64,000 nt of DNA from Billgrantia bachuensis (GTDB lineage: Bacteria; Pseudomonadota; Gammaproteobacteria; Pseudomonadales; Halomonadaceae). Every line of letters begins with the position of its first letter. Within the stretch, counting starts at the first letter, position 1. The position numbers and the translations under genes were made by a program. This document shows positions 36,586 through 45,289 of the stretch, one piece after another. Location of the stretch: NCBI RefSeq assembly GCF_011742165.1, contig NZ_JAAQTO010000004.1, positions 1-64,000 of the forward strand, given 5' to 3'. Under the pieces are notes generated by a model, which ran no database searches, was not told where the DNA came from, and saw only the letters and a list, made by a program, of their open reading frames with translations.

Positions 36586-37095
36586 ATGAAACTGTCCATT
36601 GCATCGCTGCCGGCGGCATTCCTGACACTCGGCGCTGCCTTCCACTCCGTTCCGTCACTGGCCGAGTGCGAGCCGAACGAAGAGCAGCGAGAAATGCTCG
36701 AGCGCGTCAACCAGGCGCGCAGCGAGGCACGCCAGTGCGGCGACGAGGAACATGAAGCGGCCGAGCCGCTGGAGTGGAACTGTCGCCTGACCGAGGCGGC
36801 CAAGGCCCATTCACGAGCCATGGCCGAAGAGGAGTTCTTCGGCCATGCCGGTGAAGACGACGAAGGGGTTGCCGCGCGGGTGAACGAAGCGGGTTACGAA
36901 TGGATGGCCGTGGGCGAGAACATCGCCGCCGGCCAGGCCGAGGTCGAGGCCGTGATGCAGGGCTGGCTCGACAGCCCGGGGCACTGCAGCAACATCATGA
37001 GCGATGAATTCACGGAAATGGGTGCCGCCTCGGTCGAGGCCGAAGCGTCGCGCTACTCGCCCTTCTGGACGCAGGTATTCGCGCGGCCGCGATAG
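36586..37095 (+). CDS. CAP domain (SCP-like) secreted protein
   Basis: The 169-residue protein has a signal peptide (about residues 1-25, cleaved after SLA) and one CAP domain. The CAP motifs are in order: LTEAAKAHSRAMAE, FGHAGEDDEG, VGENIAAG and SPGHCSNIMS. Six cysteines suggest disulfides in the periplasm or outside. The function of bacterial CAP proteins is mostly unknown. It sits alone between two catabolic units with its own ribosome site (AGAGGAAGG) and has no obvious tie to sugar acids. Confidence 0.87.
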   Translation: MKLSIASLPAAFLTLGAAFHSVPSLAECEPNEEQREMLERVNQARSEARQCGDEEHEAAEPLEWNCRLTEAAKAHSRAMAEEEFFGHAGEDDEGVAARVNEAGYEWMAVGENIAAGQAEVEAVMQGWLDSPGHCSNIMSDEFTEMGAASVEAEASRYSPFWTQVFARPR

Positions 37096-37110
37096 CCCAG
37101 TGCAACTCGC

Positions 37111-37824
37111 TCAGGTCTGCTCCGATACGTAGAGAGCCCGAGCCCTCTCGAGGTGAGCCCGCATCTCCGCCACCGCCCCCGCCTCGTCATGCCGGCGAAT
37201 GGCCTCGAGAATGCGCCCGTGCTCTTCGAGGGTAATGTGCTCGTTACCCTTCCAGTGCAGCATCGAAGTATGAAAGTGCGCCAGCCAATCGAGCATGGCG
37301 CGACTCACCGCAATGAAGATTGGGTTGCCGGTGGTCTCGGCGATGGCCTGATGGAAGGCCATGTCGGCCTTGATGAAAGCCCCGGCATCGCGATTCAGCT
37401 CATGGCGCTGCCGCTCCACCAGCTCCTCCAGGCGCACGATATCCGCCTCCTCGGCGGTTCTCGCCGCGCGCGCCACCATGCCCAGTTCGAAGAACGTACG
37501 CGCCTCCTTGAGGTGCTCGAGCGACTGCGGCGAGCTCGACAGCATGTGCATGGCCGTCAGTTCGATTTGCGACAGCAGCCCTTCGGCCGTCGGCGCCAGT
37601 ACCCGTGGCCGCTGGCCATGCTGGATCGCCACCAGGCCCAGGCGTTCGAGCGATTGCATTGCCTCGCGTATCGCCGGCCGCCCCACCCCGAACAGCTCCA
37701 TCAATTCCCGCTCCGAGGGCAGGTGATCGCCCGGCGTGTAGTCGCCGTTCAGCAGCATGGCGTATAGCCGATCGAAGACGTCATCGGACAGCTTGCGACG
37801 GCTGATCTTCAAGGCATCACTCAT
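37111..37824 (-). CDS. FadR-subfamily GntR transcriptional regulator, second copy
   Basis: The 237-residue regulator has a winged helix-turn-helix (about 10-80, HLPSERELMELFGVGRPAIREAM) and an FCD domain (about 100-230) with metal-ligand Asp/His residues in KADMAFHQAI and EEHGRILEAI. It is a close paralogue of the regulator at 25.6 kb. It diverges from the apionate-type operon over a 193-base space that holds a promoter/operator block repeated ahead of the second TRAP operon at 49.8 kb. It therefore probably controls both, and perhaps itself. Confidence 0.88.
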   Translation of the reverse strand: MSDALKISRRKLSDDVFDRLYAMLLNGDYTPGDHLPSERELMELFGVGRPAIREAMQSLERLGLVAIQHGQRPRVLAPTAEGLLSQIELTAMHMLSSSPQSLEHLKEARTFFELGMVARAARTAEEADIVRLEELVERQRHELNRDAGAFIKADMAFHQAIAETTGNPIFIAVSRAMLDWLAHFHTSMLHWKGNEHITLEEHGRILEAIRRHDEAGAVAEMRAHLERARALYVSEQT

Positions 37825-37895
37825 GGATCGTTGACCTTCCTAAGGCGGCAGCAGAAGCGCAGCTTACGCATCGACGACAAAAATCGATAGCACTC

Positions 37896-37954
37896 CTGCG
37901 ACCATCGTCGTATTTGACAGAGACAGGTGATTATCATGTCATTATACCAGTTGC
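37896..37954 (+). promoter_or_regulatory. Promoter/operator block, copy A (apionate-type operon)
   Basis: This 59-base block matches the block at 49820-49878 in inverted orientation at about 56 of 59 positions. The identical part is 37912-37954 (43 bases). It contains TTGACA (37914-37919) and the likely operator core TGTCATTATACCA, and ends 63 bases before the ATG at 38018. Copy B ends 60 bases before its own ATG. Confidence 0.85.
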
Positions 37955-38017
37955 TCGGCAATTCCCATCTTTCCGGGTGCCATGTCCTGATCCAAGCAGA
38001 CCAGAGAGGAATTCTTC

Positions 38018-38845
38018 ATGACCACCATCGCGTTGATCGGTGCCGGCGGCAAGATGGGCTTTCGCCTGTCCCGCAACCTCAAGCCCTCGCCATTCGAGGT
38101 CCGCCACGTGGAGGTCAGCGAGGCCGGCCGCACCCGCCTCAAGGAGGAGCTGGGCATCGATTGCGTCGACACCGAGCAGGCGGTACCCGGTGCCGAAGTC
38201 GTCATCCTGGCCGTTCCCGACACGCTGATCGGCAAGATCTCCCGGCAGCTGTCGCCGCTGATGGAAAGCGGCACCATGCTGGTCACCCTGGATGCCGCGG
38301 CCCCCTTCGCCGGTCACCTGCCCGAGCGTGAGGACCTGGTGTACTTCGTCAGCCATCCCTGCCACCCGTCGATCTTCAACGACGAGACCGAGCTCGAAGC
38401 CAAGCGCGACTACTTCGGCGGCTACAAGGCCACCCAGCACATCGTCAGCGCCTTGATGCAGGGCCCCGAGGAGAGCTACGCCCTGGGCGAGGCGGTGGCA
38501 CGAACCATCTATGCCCCCGTGGGCCGCTCCCATCGGGTCAGCGTCGAGCAGATGGCGCTGCTCGAGCCGGGGCTCTCCGAAACCGTCTGCGCTACCCTGC
38601 TGGCAGTGATGCGCGAAGCCATGGATGAGGTGGTGAACCGCGGCGTCCCCGAGGAGTGCGCCCGCGACTTCCTGCTCGGCCATATGAACATCCTCGGCGC
38701 AGTGATCTTCGACGTGCAGCCCGGCGCCTTCTCCGACGCCTGCAACAAGGCCATCGAGAACGGCAAGCCGATGCTGATGCGCGACGACTGGAAGCGTGTG
38801 TTCGAACCCGACGAGATCGCCGACAGCATACGTCGGATCACCTGA
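38018..38845 (+). CDS. apnO: NAD(P)-binding oxidoisomerase, D-apionate oxidoisomerase-like
   Basis: The 275-residue protein has an N-terminal Rossmann motif ALIGAGGKMGFRLSRNL (residues 5-21) and a C-terminal helical domain like 6-phosphogluconate dehydrogenases. It has a distinctive VSHPCHPSIFND segment (about 109-120). Such proteins next to a RuBisCO-like gene and a DUF1537 kinase are D-apionate oxidoisomerases, which oxidise D-apionate and move a hydroxymethyl group to give 3-oxo-isoapionate. The name rests on this context as much as on sequence. It leads a three-gene operon. Confidence 0.75.
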   Translation: MTTIALIGAGGKMGFRLSRNLKPSPFEVRHVEVSEAGRTRLKEELGIDCVDTEQAVPGAEVVILAVPDTLIGKISRQLSPLMESGTMLVTLDAAAPFAGHLPEREDLVYFVSHPCHPSIFNDETELEAKRDYFGGYKATQHIVSALMQGPEESYALGEAVARTIYAPVGRSHRVSVEQMALLEPGLSETVCATLLAVMREAMDEVVNRGVPEECARDFLLGHMNILGAVIFDVQPGAFSDACNKAIENGKPMLMRDDWKRVFEPDEIADSIRRIT

Positions 38846-38858
38846 CCGAGGTCGACCC

Positions 38859-40124
38859 ATGAGTGATCGCATCCAGGCCAGCTACCTGATCGAGACCCCC
38901 TACCCGCTGGAGCGCGCCGCCGAGGTGATGGCGGGAGAACAGTCCTGCGGCACCTTCACCCGCCTGGCCAGCGAGACCGATGCGCTGCGCGAGGCGCACG
39001 GCGCGCGGGTCGAGCGCATCGAGCCGCTGGAGAGCCTCGACTCGCCCTCACTGCCCCTGCCGCCGCCCCCCGGCAACGGCAGGCCGGTCTACCGCCGGGC
39101 CCGGATCACCCTCTCCTGGCCGCTCGCCAACCTCGGCCCTTCGCTGCCCACCCTGGTCGCCACGGTGGCCGGTAACCTCTTCGAGCTCAAGGAGTTCTCG
39201 GCGCTGAAGCTGCTCGACCTGACGCTGCCGACACCCTTTGCCGAGGCTTACCCGGGCCCGCAGTTCGGCATCGCCGGCACCCGCGAGCTGACCGGCATTC
39301 CCGAGCGGCCGCTGATCGGCACCATCATCAAGCCCAGCGTGGGGCTGTCGCCGGCGGCCACCGCAGAGGTAGTGCGCGAGCTGGTGGCGGGCGGCATCGA
39401 TTTCATCAAGGACGACGAGCTGCAGGCCAACGGCCCGCACAACCCGCTCGAGGCGCGGGTCGACGCCGTGATGCCGGTGATTCGCGAGCATGCCGAACGC
39501 ACCGGGCACAAGGTGATGTACGCCTTCAACATCACCGGTGAAGCCGATGAGATGCGCAGGCACCATGACTACGTGGTGGCTGCCGGCGGCAGCTGCGTGA
39601 TGGTCGCCCTGAATGCCGTTGGCCTTGCCGGCGTGACCCAACTGCGCCGCCACTGCCAGGTGGCCCTGCATGGCCATCGCGCCGGCTGGGGGATGTTCAG
39701 CCGCTCGCCGCACCTGGGCATGAGCTTCGTGGCCTACCAGAAGCTGTGGCGCCTGGCCGGCGTCGACCATATCCACGTCAACGGCCTGCACAACAAGTTC
39801 AGCGAGGAGGACGCCAGCGTGATCGCCAGCGCCCGCACCTGCCTGACGCCGATGTTCGACCCACCCGCGCCGGGCTGCGAGGTGATGCCGGTGTTCTCCT
39901 CCGGCCAGACCGCCGACCAGGCCGCCGACACCTACGCCGCCATCGCCAGCACCGACCTGATCTTCTGTGCCGGCGGCGGCATCATGGCCCACCCCGACGG
40001 CATCGGCGCCGGGGTACACAGCCTGCGCCAGGCCTGGGATGCCGCCGTGGCGGGCATCGACGTCGACGCCTACGCCCGCGATCACCGCGAGTTGGCCCGT
40101 GCCCTGGAGACCTTCCGCCGATGA
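38859..40124 (+). CDS. RuBisCO-like protein, probable 3-oxo-isoapionate 4-phosphate decarboxylase or transcarboxylase/hydrolase
   Basis: The 421-residue protein is a RuBisCO large-chain homologue with no small subunit nearby. It keeps the metal-binding loop with the carbamylated Lys (GGIDFIKDDE, about 178-187), the HGHRAGWG histidine (about 272), FSSGQ, and the phosphate-binding AGGGIMAHPDG. It differs from true RuBisCO in the KPSVG motif (KPKLG in RuBisCO) and in loop 6, which reads NGLHNKF. These changes and the neighbours ApnO-like and OiaK-like point to apionate breakdown (OiaX or OiaT type) rather than CO2 fixation. I cannot choose between the two activities. Confidence 0.82.
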   Translation: MSDRIQASYLIETPYPLERAAEVMAGEQSCGTFTRLASETDALREAHGARVERIEPLESLDSPSLPLPPPPGNGRPVYRRARITLSWPLANLGPSLPTLVATVAGNLFELKEFSALKLLDLTLPTPFAEAYPGPQFGIAGTRELTGIPERPLIGTIIKPSVGLSPAATAEVVRELVAGGIDFIKDDELQANGPHNPLEARVDAVMPVIREHAERTGHKVMYAFNITGEADEMRRHHDYVVAAGGSCVMVALNAVGLAGVTQLRRHCQVALHGHRAGWGMFSRSPHLGMSFVAYQKLWRLAGVDHIHVNGLHNKFSEEDASVIASARTCLTPMFDPPAPGCEVMPVFSSGQTADQAADTYAAIASTDLIFCAGGGIMAHPDGIGAGVHSLRQAWDAAVAGIDVDAYARDHRELARALETFRR

Positions 40125-41479
40125 CACCGACCGACAGCGCACCACTGATCGCCTACTACGGCGACGACCTGACCGGCTCCACCGATGTCATGGAAGCCCT
40201 GAGCGGTCAAGGCGTCGACACCGTGCTGTTCACCGCCCTGCCCGATGCCTTCCAGTTGGCGCGCTTCCGTCACTGCCGGGCCATCGGCCTGGCCGGCACC
40301 AGCCGCAGCGAAACGCCGGACTGGATGGAGCGTCACCTGACCCCGGCACTGGCCTGGCTGCGCGAGCGCGGCGCGGCGCTGTGTCATTACAAGACCTGCT
40401 CGACCTTCGACAGCGCCCCCCAGGTCGGCAGCATCGGTCGCGCAATGGAGATCGGCCGCCGTCTGCATGATCAGGGCTGCGTGCCTATTGTGGTCGGCGC
40501 GCCGCAGCTGCGCCGCTACACTGCCTTCGGCCAGCTGTTCGCCGCCGTCCGGGGCGAGGTGTACCGAATCGACCGGCATCCGATCATGTCGCGGCACCCG
40601 GTGACGCCGATGCACGAGGCCGACCTGCGGCGCCACCTGGGTGAGCAGACCGAGCTCGACATCGGCTTGATCGACCTGGTGATGCTGGCCAGCGACGAGC
40701 TCGATGCACAGGTCGAGGCTGCCCGCGCCCGGCATGCCGCACTGCTCTACGACGTGATGGATCCCGCCAGCCAGGCGGCGGTCGGGCGCCAGCTATGGCG
40801 CACACGTGCGCCGGGGGGAAGCTTCGTCGTCGGTTCCTCGGGCGTCGAGTATGCCCTGCTCGCCGAATGGCGCCGCCTGGGACTGGTCGAGGCCTCCCCC
40901 GGCGCCGCGTTCGCCGACACTTTCTCCAACCCTGGCCCGGTGGAGCGCATCGCGGTGGTCTCGGGAAGCTGCTCCGAGACCACTGCCCGGCAGATTCGCT
41001 GGGCCGAGGCTCACGGCTTCGATGGCATCCAGCTGGATGCGGCGCGCCTGGCCGACGATCGTCAGGCCGAGGCCGAGCTGGCAACGGCTGGCAACCGGGC
41101 CCTGACGGCGCTCGCAGCGGGGCGCAGCGTAATCGTCTACACCGCACTGGGCCCGGACGGCGGCCTGGCGAAGCTTTCCGGAGAAGATGGTGCGCATGCC
41201 ATCGGACGGAGATTGGGTAGGCTGTTGCGCGACCTGGTATACAGCCAGCGGCTGACTCGCGTAGTGGTCGCCGGGGGCGATACCTCGAGCCACGCCATCC
41301 AGGAACTCGGCATCCAGGCGCTGACCACCTGCCTGCCGCTGCCGCAGACACCAGGCTCGCCGCTGTGCACCGCGCACAGCAACGACCCCGCCCTCGACGG
41401 CTTGCAGATCGCCTTCAAGGGCGGTCAGGTCGGCGACGATGCCTACTTTGGAAGGATCCGCAACGCCGACCTCGACTGA
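40121..41479 (+). CDS. oiaK: DUF1537 acid sugar kinase, probable 3-oxo-isoapionate kinase
   Basis: The 452-residue kinase overlaps the RuBisCO-like gene by four bases. It has the DUF1537 N-terminal motif YYGDDLTGSTDVMEAL (about 12-27), KTCSTFDSAPQVGSIG, the C-terminal VVAGGDTSSHAIQELG (about 383-398), and the ATP loop FKGGQVGDDAYF. Linkage to a RuBisCO-like protein and an ApnO-like enzyme is the mark of 3-oxo-isoapionate kinase, which supplies the 4-phosphate for cleavage. It is the second of three kinases of this family here. Confidence 0.82.
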   Translation: MTPTDSAPLIAYYGDDLTGSTDVMEALSGQGVDTVLFTALPDAFQLARFRHCRAIGLAGTSRSETPDWMERHLTPALAWLRERGAALCHYKTCSTFDSAPQVGSIGRAMEIGRRLHDQGCVPIVVGAPQLRRYTAFGQLFAAVRGEVYRIDRHPIMSRHPVTPMHEADLRRHLGEQTELDIGLIDLVMLASDELDAQVEAARARHAALLYDVMDPASQAAVGRQLWRTRAPGGSFVVGSSGVEYALLAEWRRLGLVEASPGAAFADTFSNPGPVERIAVVSGSCSETTARQIRWAEAHGFDGIQLDAARLADDRQAEAELATAGNRALTALAAGRSVIVYTALGPDGGLAKLSGEDGAHAIGRRLGRLLRDLVYSQRLTRVVVAGGDTSSHAIQELGIQALTTCLPLPQTPGSPLCTAHSNDPALDGLQIAFKGGQVGDDAYFGRIRNADLD

Positions 41480-41555
41480 CGAAAACAGCGCATGGCGCCG
41501 CCATCGTGATGGCATCGGTCCACCACTACTGACCATTATTAATAAGGAAGAAAGG

Positions 41556-42863
41556 CTACTGGGAAAGAAAGGTTTCCAGTTTGGCTGCCTGCCGGAGTAT
41601 GCCGTCGAAAATGGGATCGCTGATCGCAGCGGGAAAGTCCCGAGGAATTCGACCAGCGACATCCGAAACGACAGGGGCGGCGCGCTCGGCGATTTCTTGA
41701 ATGATGCGGTTTACCTGGTCAGCAGAGAAGCCCGCCTGGCCTGCCGTGGTGATGAAGTGCCTGGGCTCCATCCTTGACCAGCGGTAATGGCGATTCTTGC
41801 CTTTCAATGCCATCGCCATTCTGGCCTTTTCGGGGGCCAGGCTGCCTTGGTTCATGAGGGGATAAGCGGATATCACATCATACAGCGGGGTCATGCGATA
41901 AGCGCTGCCCGGCTCGATGTAGAGACTGAAGTTCTTGGCATGACCGTCGATAGCCGCCATCAGCCAGAACAGCACCTGGGCCTTGAAGAACTGTGCCCTA
42001 TCCTGCCTGGCCTGCTGAGAGCCCAGCAGCAACTGCATGGCGGCCTGTATGCCCGGTCCTCCATCACTCTCGTACTTCAATGCCGGTGATACACCCAACG
42101 CCTGGCAGAAATCCTCTTGGGGAAGACGCATGAGCCAAGCGCCGTCTCTCGACCAACGCCGATCGAACCGCTCGACCACGAGCGCATCCTGCCCGCCGAA
42201 TCTCGCCAACTCGGCATGTGCGACAGGGAGTCCGAAGGCTTTAAGGAGCCGTAGGCAGAGCCACTCGTTCTCACCACTTTGTCGCAAGTCGATATTGCTG
42301 TGTTCCAGGAAGCCGATCGGCAACTTGAGTATATGGCTTGTCGGTGTACTACCGGAGGGGCGGTGCCACTGATCCCGATACCAAAGCAGGGCCGTCTTCT
42401 CCTGCGCACCCGCCAGCGAGATGCGGAAATCATCGTTCCGGCTCATCCCCAGCGGCGTCTCCTGATAGCCTGCCAGCAAGCTCTCGATCGACTGTTCATC
42501 CAGCGGGTCGCCAGTCATGTGCCTGACGTCCGGCACCGGCATCTGATCCGGATAGAGCTGTATGGCACCGATGCAGTCGCGGCCGATGCTGGCCAAGAAG
42601 TCAAATGGATGTCGGGTCGGAATCCGAAATCGAGCCTGCATCCGAGCGCGAATCGATTCCGCGTCCGGAAGAAGGTTGTCGAAGAAGTTGTAAACGACGG
42701 GCCCCCGGTAAGGCGCCATCGAGAGCGGTAACGACAACGAGATGGCGCGCGCACCTGGCCGGTTGACCCACTCTTCGAGATAGTGGAACGCCATGGCACC
42801 GGTTCGTGCCATCGACAGTACGCCAACCTCAATGCCATTCATTGCAACGGTGAGGCTCGCCAT
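41556..42863 (-). CDS. hipA: HipA serine/threonine kinase toxin
   Basis: The 435-residue protein matches E. coli HipA (440) closely. It keeps the phosphorylated loop LAGAQEKTALLW (about 150-161, Ser just before), the catalytic DGHAKNFSLYI (about 309-319) and the metal-binding TPLYDVISAYP (about 328-338). HipA phosphorylates glutamyl-tRNA synthetase and slows growth, giving persistence. It follows hipB by four bases. All key residues are intact, so it should be active. Confidence 0.92.
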   Translation of the reverse strand: MASLTVAMNGIEVGVLSMARTGAMAFHYLEEWVNRPGARAISLSLPLSMAPYRGPVVYNFFDNLLPDAESIRARMQARFRIPTRHPFDFLASIGRDCIGAIQLYPDQMPVPDVRHMTGDPLDEQSIESLLAGYQETPLGMSRNDDFRISLAGAQEKTALLWYRDQWHRPSGSTPTSHILKLPIGFLEHSNIDLRQSGENEWLCLRLLKAFGLPVAHAELARFGGQDALVVERFDRRWSRDGAWLMRLPQEDFCQALGVSPALKYESDGGPGIQAAMQLLLGSQQARQDRAQFFKAQVLFWLMAAIDGHAKNFSLYIEPGSAYRMTPLYDVISAYPLMNQGSLAPEKARMAMALKGKNRHYRWSRMEPRHFITTAGQAGFSADQVNRIIQEIAERAAPVVSDVAGRIPRDFPAAISDPIFDGILRQAAKLETFLSQ

Positions 42864-42867
42864 GGCC

Positions 42868-43128
42868 TTACCACTCCTGATCCCAGCCCCGCTCGTCAGC
42901 CGCCTTCGCTTCCGGCCGGTTGCGTTCGGTGACGTGCAGCTCGAGCTCCAGGGCTGAGAGTAACTTGAAAAGAGTTTCGATGCGGCTCCTCTCCGGATGG
43001 TTCTCGAACGCTGACACCGTCGCCTGCTTGATACCTATCAGATCCGCGGCGCCTTGCTGCGTCAGCTGGTGGTGGCGCCGTGCATTCTTCATCGACTGTG
43101 CCAGCATCTCGGGCGAGGTGATCTTCAT
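42868..43128 (-). CDS. hipB: HipB antitoxin, HTH repressor
   Basis: The 86-residue protein starts at the ATG at 43128, six bases after GGAGG; earlier in-frame ATGs lie inside the operator side. The helix-turn-helix is ADLIGIKQATVSAFENHPERSR (about 27-48), very like E. coli HipB (88 residues). The C-terminal tail ends in a tryptophan (DQEW) like the EW of HipB, which is needed for degradation and HipA contact. It neutralises HipA and represses the operon through the two sites upstream. Confidence 0.92.
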   Translation of the reverse strand: MKITSPEMLAQSMKNARRHHQLTQQGAADLIGIKQATVSAFENHPERSRIETLFKLLSALELELHVTERNRPEAKAADERGWDQEW

Positions 43129-43159
43129 GTGCATCCTCCATAGCGGATATTTCATTCTT

Positions 43160-43204
43160 TATCCGCACAAGAGGATAATAGCATGCTATCCGCTTTAAAG
43201 GATA
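43160..43204. promoter_or_regulatory. Two HipB operators
   Basis: Two perfect copies of the known HipB operator TATCC-N8-GGATA occur here: 43160-43177 (spacer GCACAAGA) and 43187-43204 (spacer GCTTTAAA). Their centres are 27 bases apart. They lie 31-76 bases before the hipB start codon, where bound HipB would cover the promoter. Confidence 0.93.
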
Positions 43205-43232
43205 ATAAACTAGAAATTGAAGCCCCCGTCGC

Positions 43233-44114
43233 TCAAGACTCGCCCAGCAGGGACACCAGCTCGGGCGTCAAGCGGTCGCCGTGACCGCGTGCGTTGATGT
43301 CGCGATACAGGGCGTCGATGGCCTCGGCAACGCCACGGGCCGCACCCAGGTCCTCGGCCATGGCGTGGTAGTAACCGACGTCCTTGAGCGAGTTGGCCAG
43401 GCTGAAGCGAAAGCCCGAGGGATCCCCGGAGACGATGAAGGGGCGCAGGCGCTCCAGCACCACCCCGCCGCCGCCGCCGTTGCCGAGTACCTCGAGGAAC
43501 ACGGCATCGTCGATGCCGGCACGCCGCGAGGCCGCGGCGGCCTCGGCGAGCACCGCGGTGAAGCCCAGCGACACGAAGTTGTGCAGCAGCTTGAGCTTGT
43601 GCCCGGCGCCCACCGGCCCACCGTGGGTAATGTGCTCGGAGAAGCTTTCGAGTAGCGGCCGCAGCTCGCGGAACAGCTCGTCGGAAGCGCCGACGATCAG
43701 GTTGAGGCGCCCTTCGGCGGCCTCCTTGGGGGTACGCGTCATTGCAGCGTCCATGAAGCGTCCGCCGGCCTCGGCAAGGCGCCCGGCGATCGTCTCGGTT
43801 GAGCGCGGAATGGCCGTCGAGCAGTCGACGACCACCGCACCGGCCCGCAGCCCTTCGAGCACGCCGCCGGCATCGAACAGCACGCTCTCCACCTGGGGCG
43901 TGCCGGTGACGCAGAGAATCACCACCTCGGCATCGGCGGCGACTTCCCGGGCACTCGACCGGCTCACCGCACCGGCCGCCAGCAGGTCGTCGACCGGCTG
44001 GTTGCCGGGATGATCGAGAAAACTCAGCCGGTGACCGGCGCGCAGCAGGCTCGCGGCGATGCCGTGGCCCATCAGCCCTACGCCGACCATGCCGACCTGA
44101 TAGGTCTTGCTCAT
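43233..44114 (-). CDS. NAD(P)-dependent beta-hydroxyacid dehydrogenase (GarR/HIBADH family)
   Basis: The 293-residue protein starts at the ATG at 44114. It has the N-terminal MVGVGLMGHGIAASLLRAGH (about 8-27), the substrate segment FMDAAMTRTPKEAAEGRL (about 117-134), and the catalytic-Lys motif GAGHKLKLLHNFVSLG (about 164-179). These define the 3-hydroxyisobutyrate/tartronate semialdehyde reductase family. It is the last gene of the second TRAP operon. Reduction of tartronate semialdehyde or oxidation of an acid sugar at C2 is possible. Confidence 0.85.
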   Translation of the reverse strand: MSKTYQVGMVGVGLMGHGIAASLLRAGHRLSFLDHPGNQPVDDLLAAGAVSRSSAREVAADAEVVILCVTGTPQVESVLFDAGGVLEGLRAGAVVVDCSTAIPRSTETIAGRLAEAGGRFMDAAMTRTPKEAAEGRLNLIVGASDELFRELRPLLESFSEHITHGGPVGAGHKLKLLHNFVSLGFTAVLAEAAAASRRAGIDDAVFLEVLGNGGGGGVVLERLRPFIVSGDPSGFRFSLANSLKDVGYYHAMAEDLGAARGVAEAIDALYRDINARGHGDRLTPELVSLLGES

Positions 44115-44172
44115 CTCGTCTCTTCTCCCAGTAGGTAAGCGTTCCTTTGAAACACCCAGCCCCCACCCTCGC

Positions 44173-45249
44173 TCAGGCTTCGTCCAGCGCCTCGGCGATG
44201 GCACGCCCCAAGGTCTCGGTGGTACCGCTGCCCTTTAGGTCAGGAGTCAGCACCGCCGGGTCGCCCTGCCCCAGCACCGTCTCGATGGCGCCGACGATCG
44301 CCGTGCCGGCCTCGGTCTCACCCAGGTGTTCGAGCATCATGGCGCCGCACCAGATCTGGCCGATGGGGTTGGCGATGCCTTTCCCGGCGATATCCGGGGC
44401 GCTGCCGTGAACCGGCTCGAACAGGCTCGGATACTCGCGCGTCGGGTTGATGTTGCCCGAGGGGGCGATGCCGATGGTGCCGGTACAGGCCGGCCCCAGG
44501 TCGGAGAGGATGTCGCCGAACAGGTTGCTGGCCACCACCACGTCGAACCAGTCGGGATGCAGCACGAAGTGAGCGGTGAGAATGTCGATGTGATACTGGT
44601 CGACCTCGACGTCGGGGTAGTTCGCCTTCATCGCCGCTACTCGCTCGTCCCAGTACGGCATCGAGATCGACAGGCCGTTGGATTTGGTGGCGGAGGTGAG
44701 CTTCTTCCGCGGCCGCGAACGGGCCAGCTCGAAGGCGTACGCCAGTACCCGGTCGACCCCGGTGCGGGTCATCAGCGTCTCCTGCAGCACCACCTCGCGG
44801 TCGGTGCCTTCGAAGGCTCGCCCACCGAGCCGCGAGTACTCGCCCTCGGTGTTCTCGCGTACTACCAGGAAGTCGATGTCGCCGGGCTCGCGCCCCTTGA
44901 GCGGGCTCTCGATGCCCGGCATCAGCCGGCACGGTCGCAGGTTGACGTACTGATCGAAGGCGCGCCGGAACTTGAGCAGCGAACCCCAGGCCGAGACGTG
45001 ATCGGGCACCGTGTCGGGCCAGCCCACGGCACCGAAGAAGATGGCGTCGAACCGGGTAAGGGTCTCGTACCAGTCGTCCGGCAACATGTCGCCGTGTTCC
45101 CTATAGTAGGCGCAGCTGGCGAAGTCGAAGTGCTCGAACTCCAGCGGCAAATCGAAGCGCCGCGCCGCCACCTCCAGCACACGCAAACCTTGGGGCACGA
45201 CCTCCAGGCCGATACCATCCCCCGCCAGTACCGCGATCTTGTGGGTCAT
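44173..45249 (-). CDS. Isocitrate/isopropylmalate-type dehydrogenase, tartrate/D-malate dehydrogenase-like
   Basis: The 358-residue enzyme has GDGIGLEVVPQG (residues 10-21), the NTEGEYSRLGG loop (about 133-143), the catalytic Lys in TSATKSNGLS (about 186-195), metal aspartates in ASNLFGDILSDL (about 240-251), and EPVHGSAPDIAG. The loop matches tartrate/D-malate dehydrogenases (TtuC/DmlA), which oxidise and decarboxylate 2-hydroxy acids. It is co-transcribed with an aldehyde dehydrogenase and TRAP genes. Its substrate here is unknown and may be a branched or C4-C5 acid. Confidence 0.87.
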   Translation of the reverse strand: MTHKIAVLAGDGIGLEVVPQGLRVLEVAARRFDLPLEFEHFDFASCAYYREHGDMLPDDWYETLTRFDAIFFGAVGWPDTVPDHVSAWGSLLKFRRAFDQYVNLRPCRLMPGIESPLKGREPGDIDFLVVRENTEGEYSRLGGRAFEGTDREVVLQETLMTRTGVDRVLAYAFELARSRPRKKLTSATKSNGLSISMPYWDERVAAMKANYPDVEVDQYHIDILTAHFVLHPDWFDVVVASNLFGDILSDLGPACTGTIGIAPSGNINPTREYPSLFEPVHGSAPDIAGKGIANPIGQIWCGAMMLEHLGETEAGTAIVGAIETVLGQGDPAVLTPDLKGSGTTETLGRAIAEALDEA

Positions 45250-45289
45250 CTCTGTCTCCCGGTTGGCTCAGTCTCTCGGTTGGGGTGGA

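Noticed and set aside
39746-40120. N-terminal extension of the OiaK-like kinase
   Set aside because: The frame stays open through the RuBisCO-like gene, but the translation before 40121 is Arg/Pro-rich noise. The ATG at 40121 overlaps the upstream stop in the usual way.
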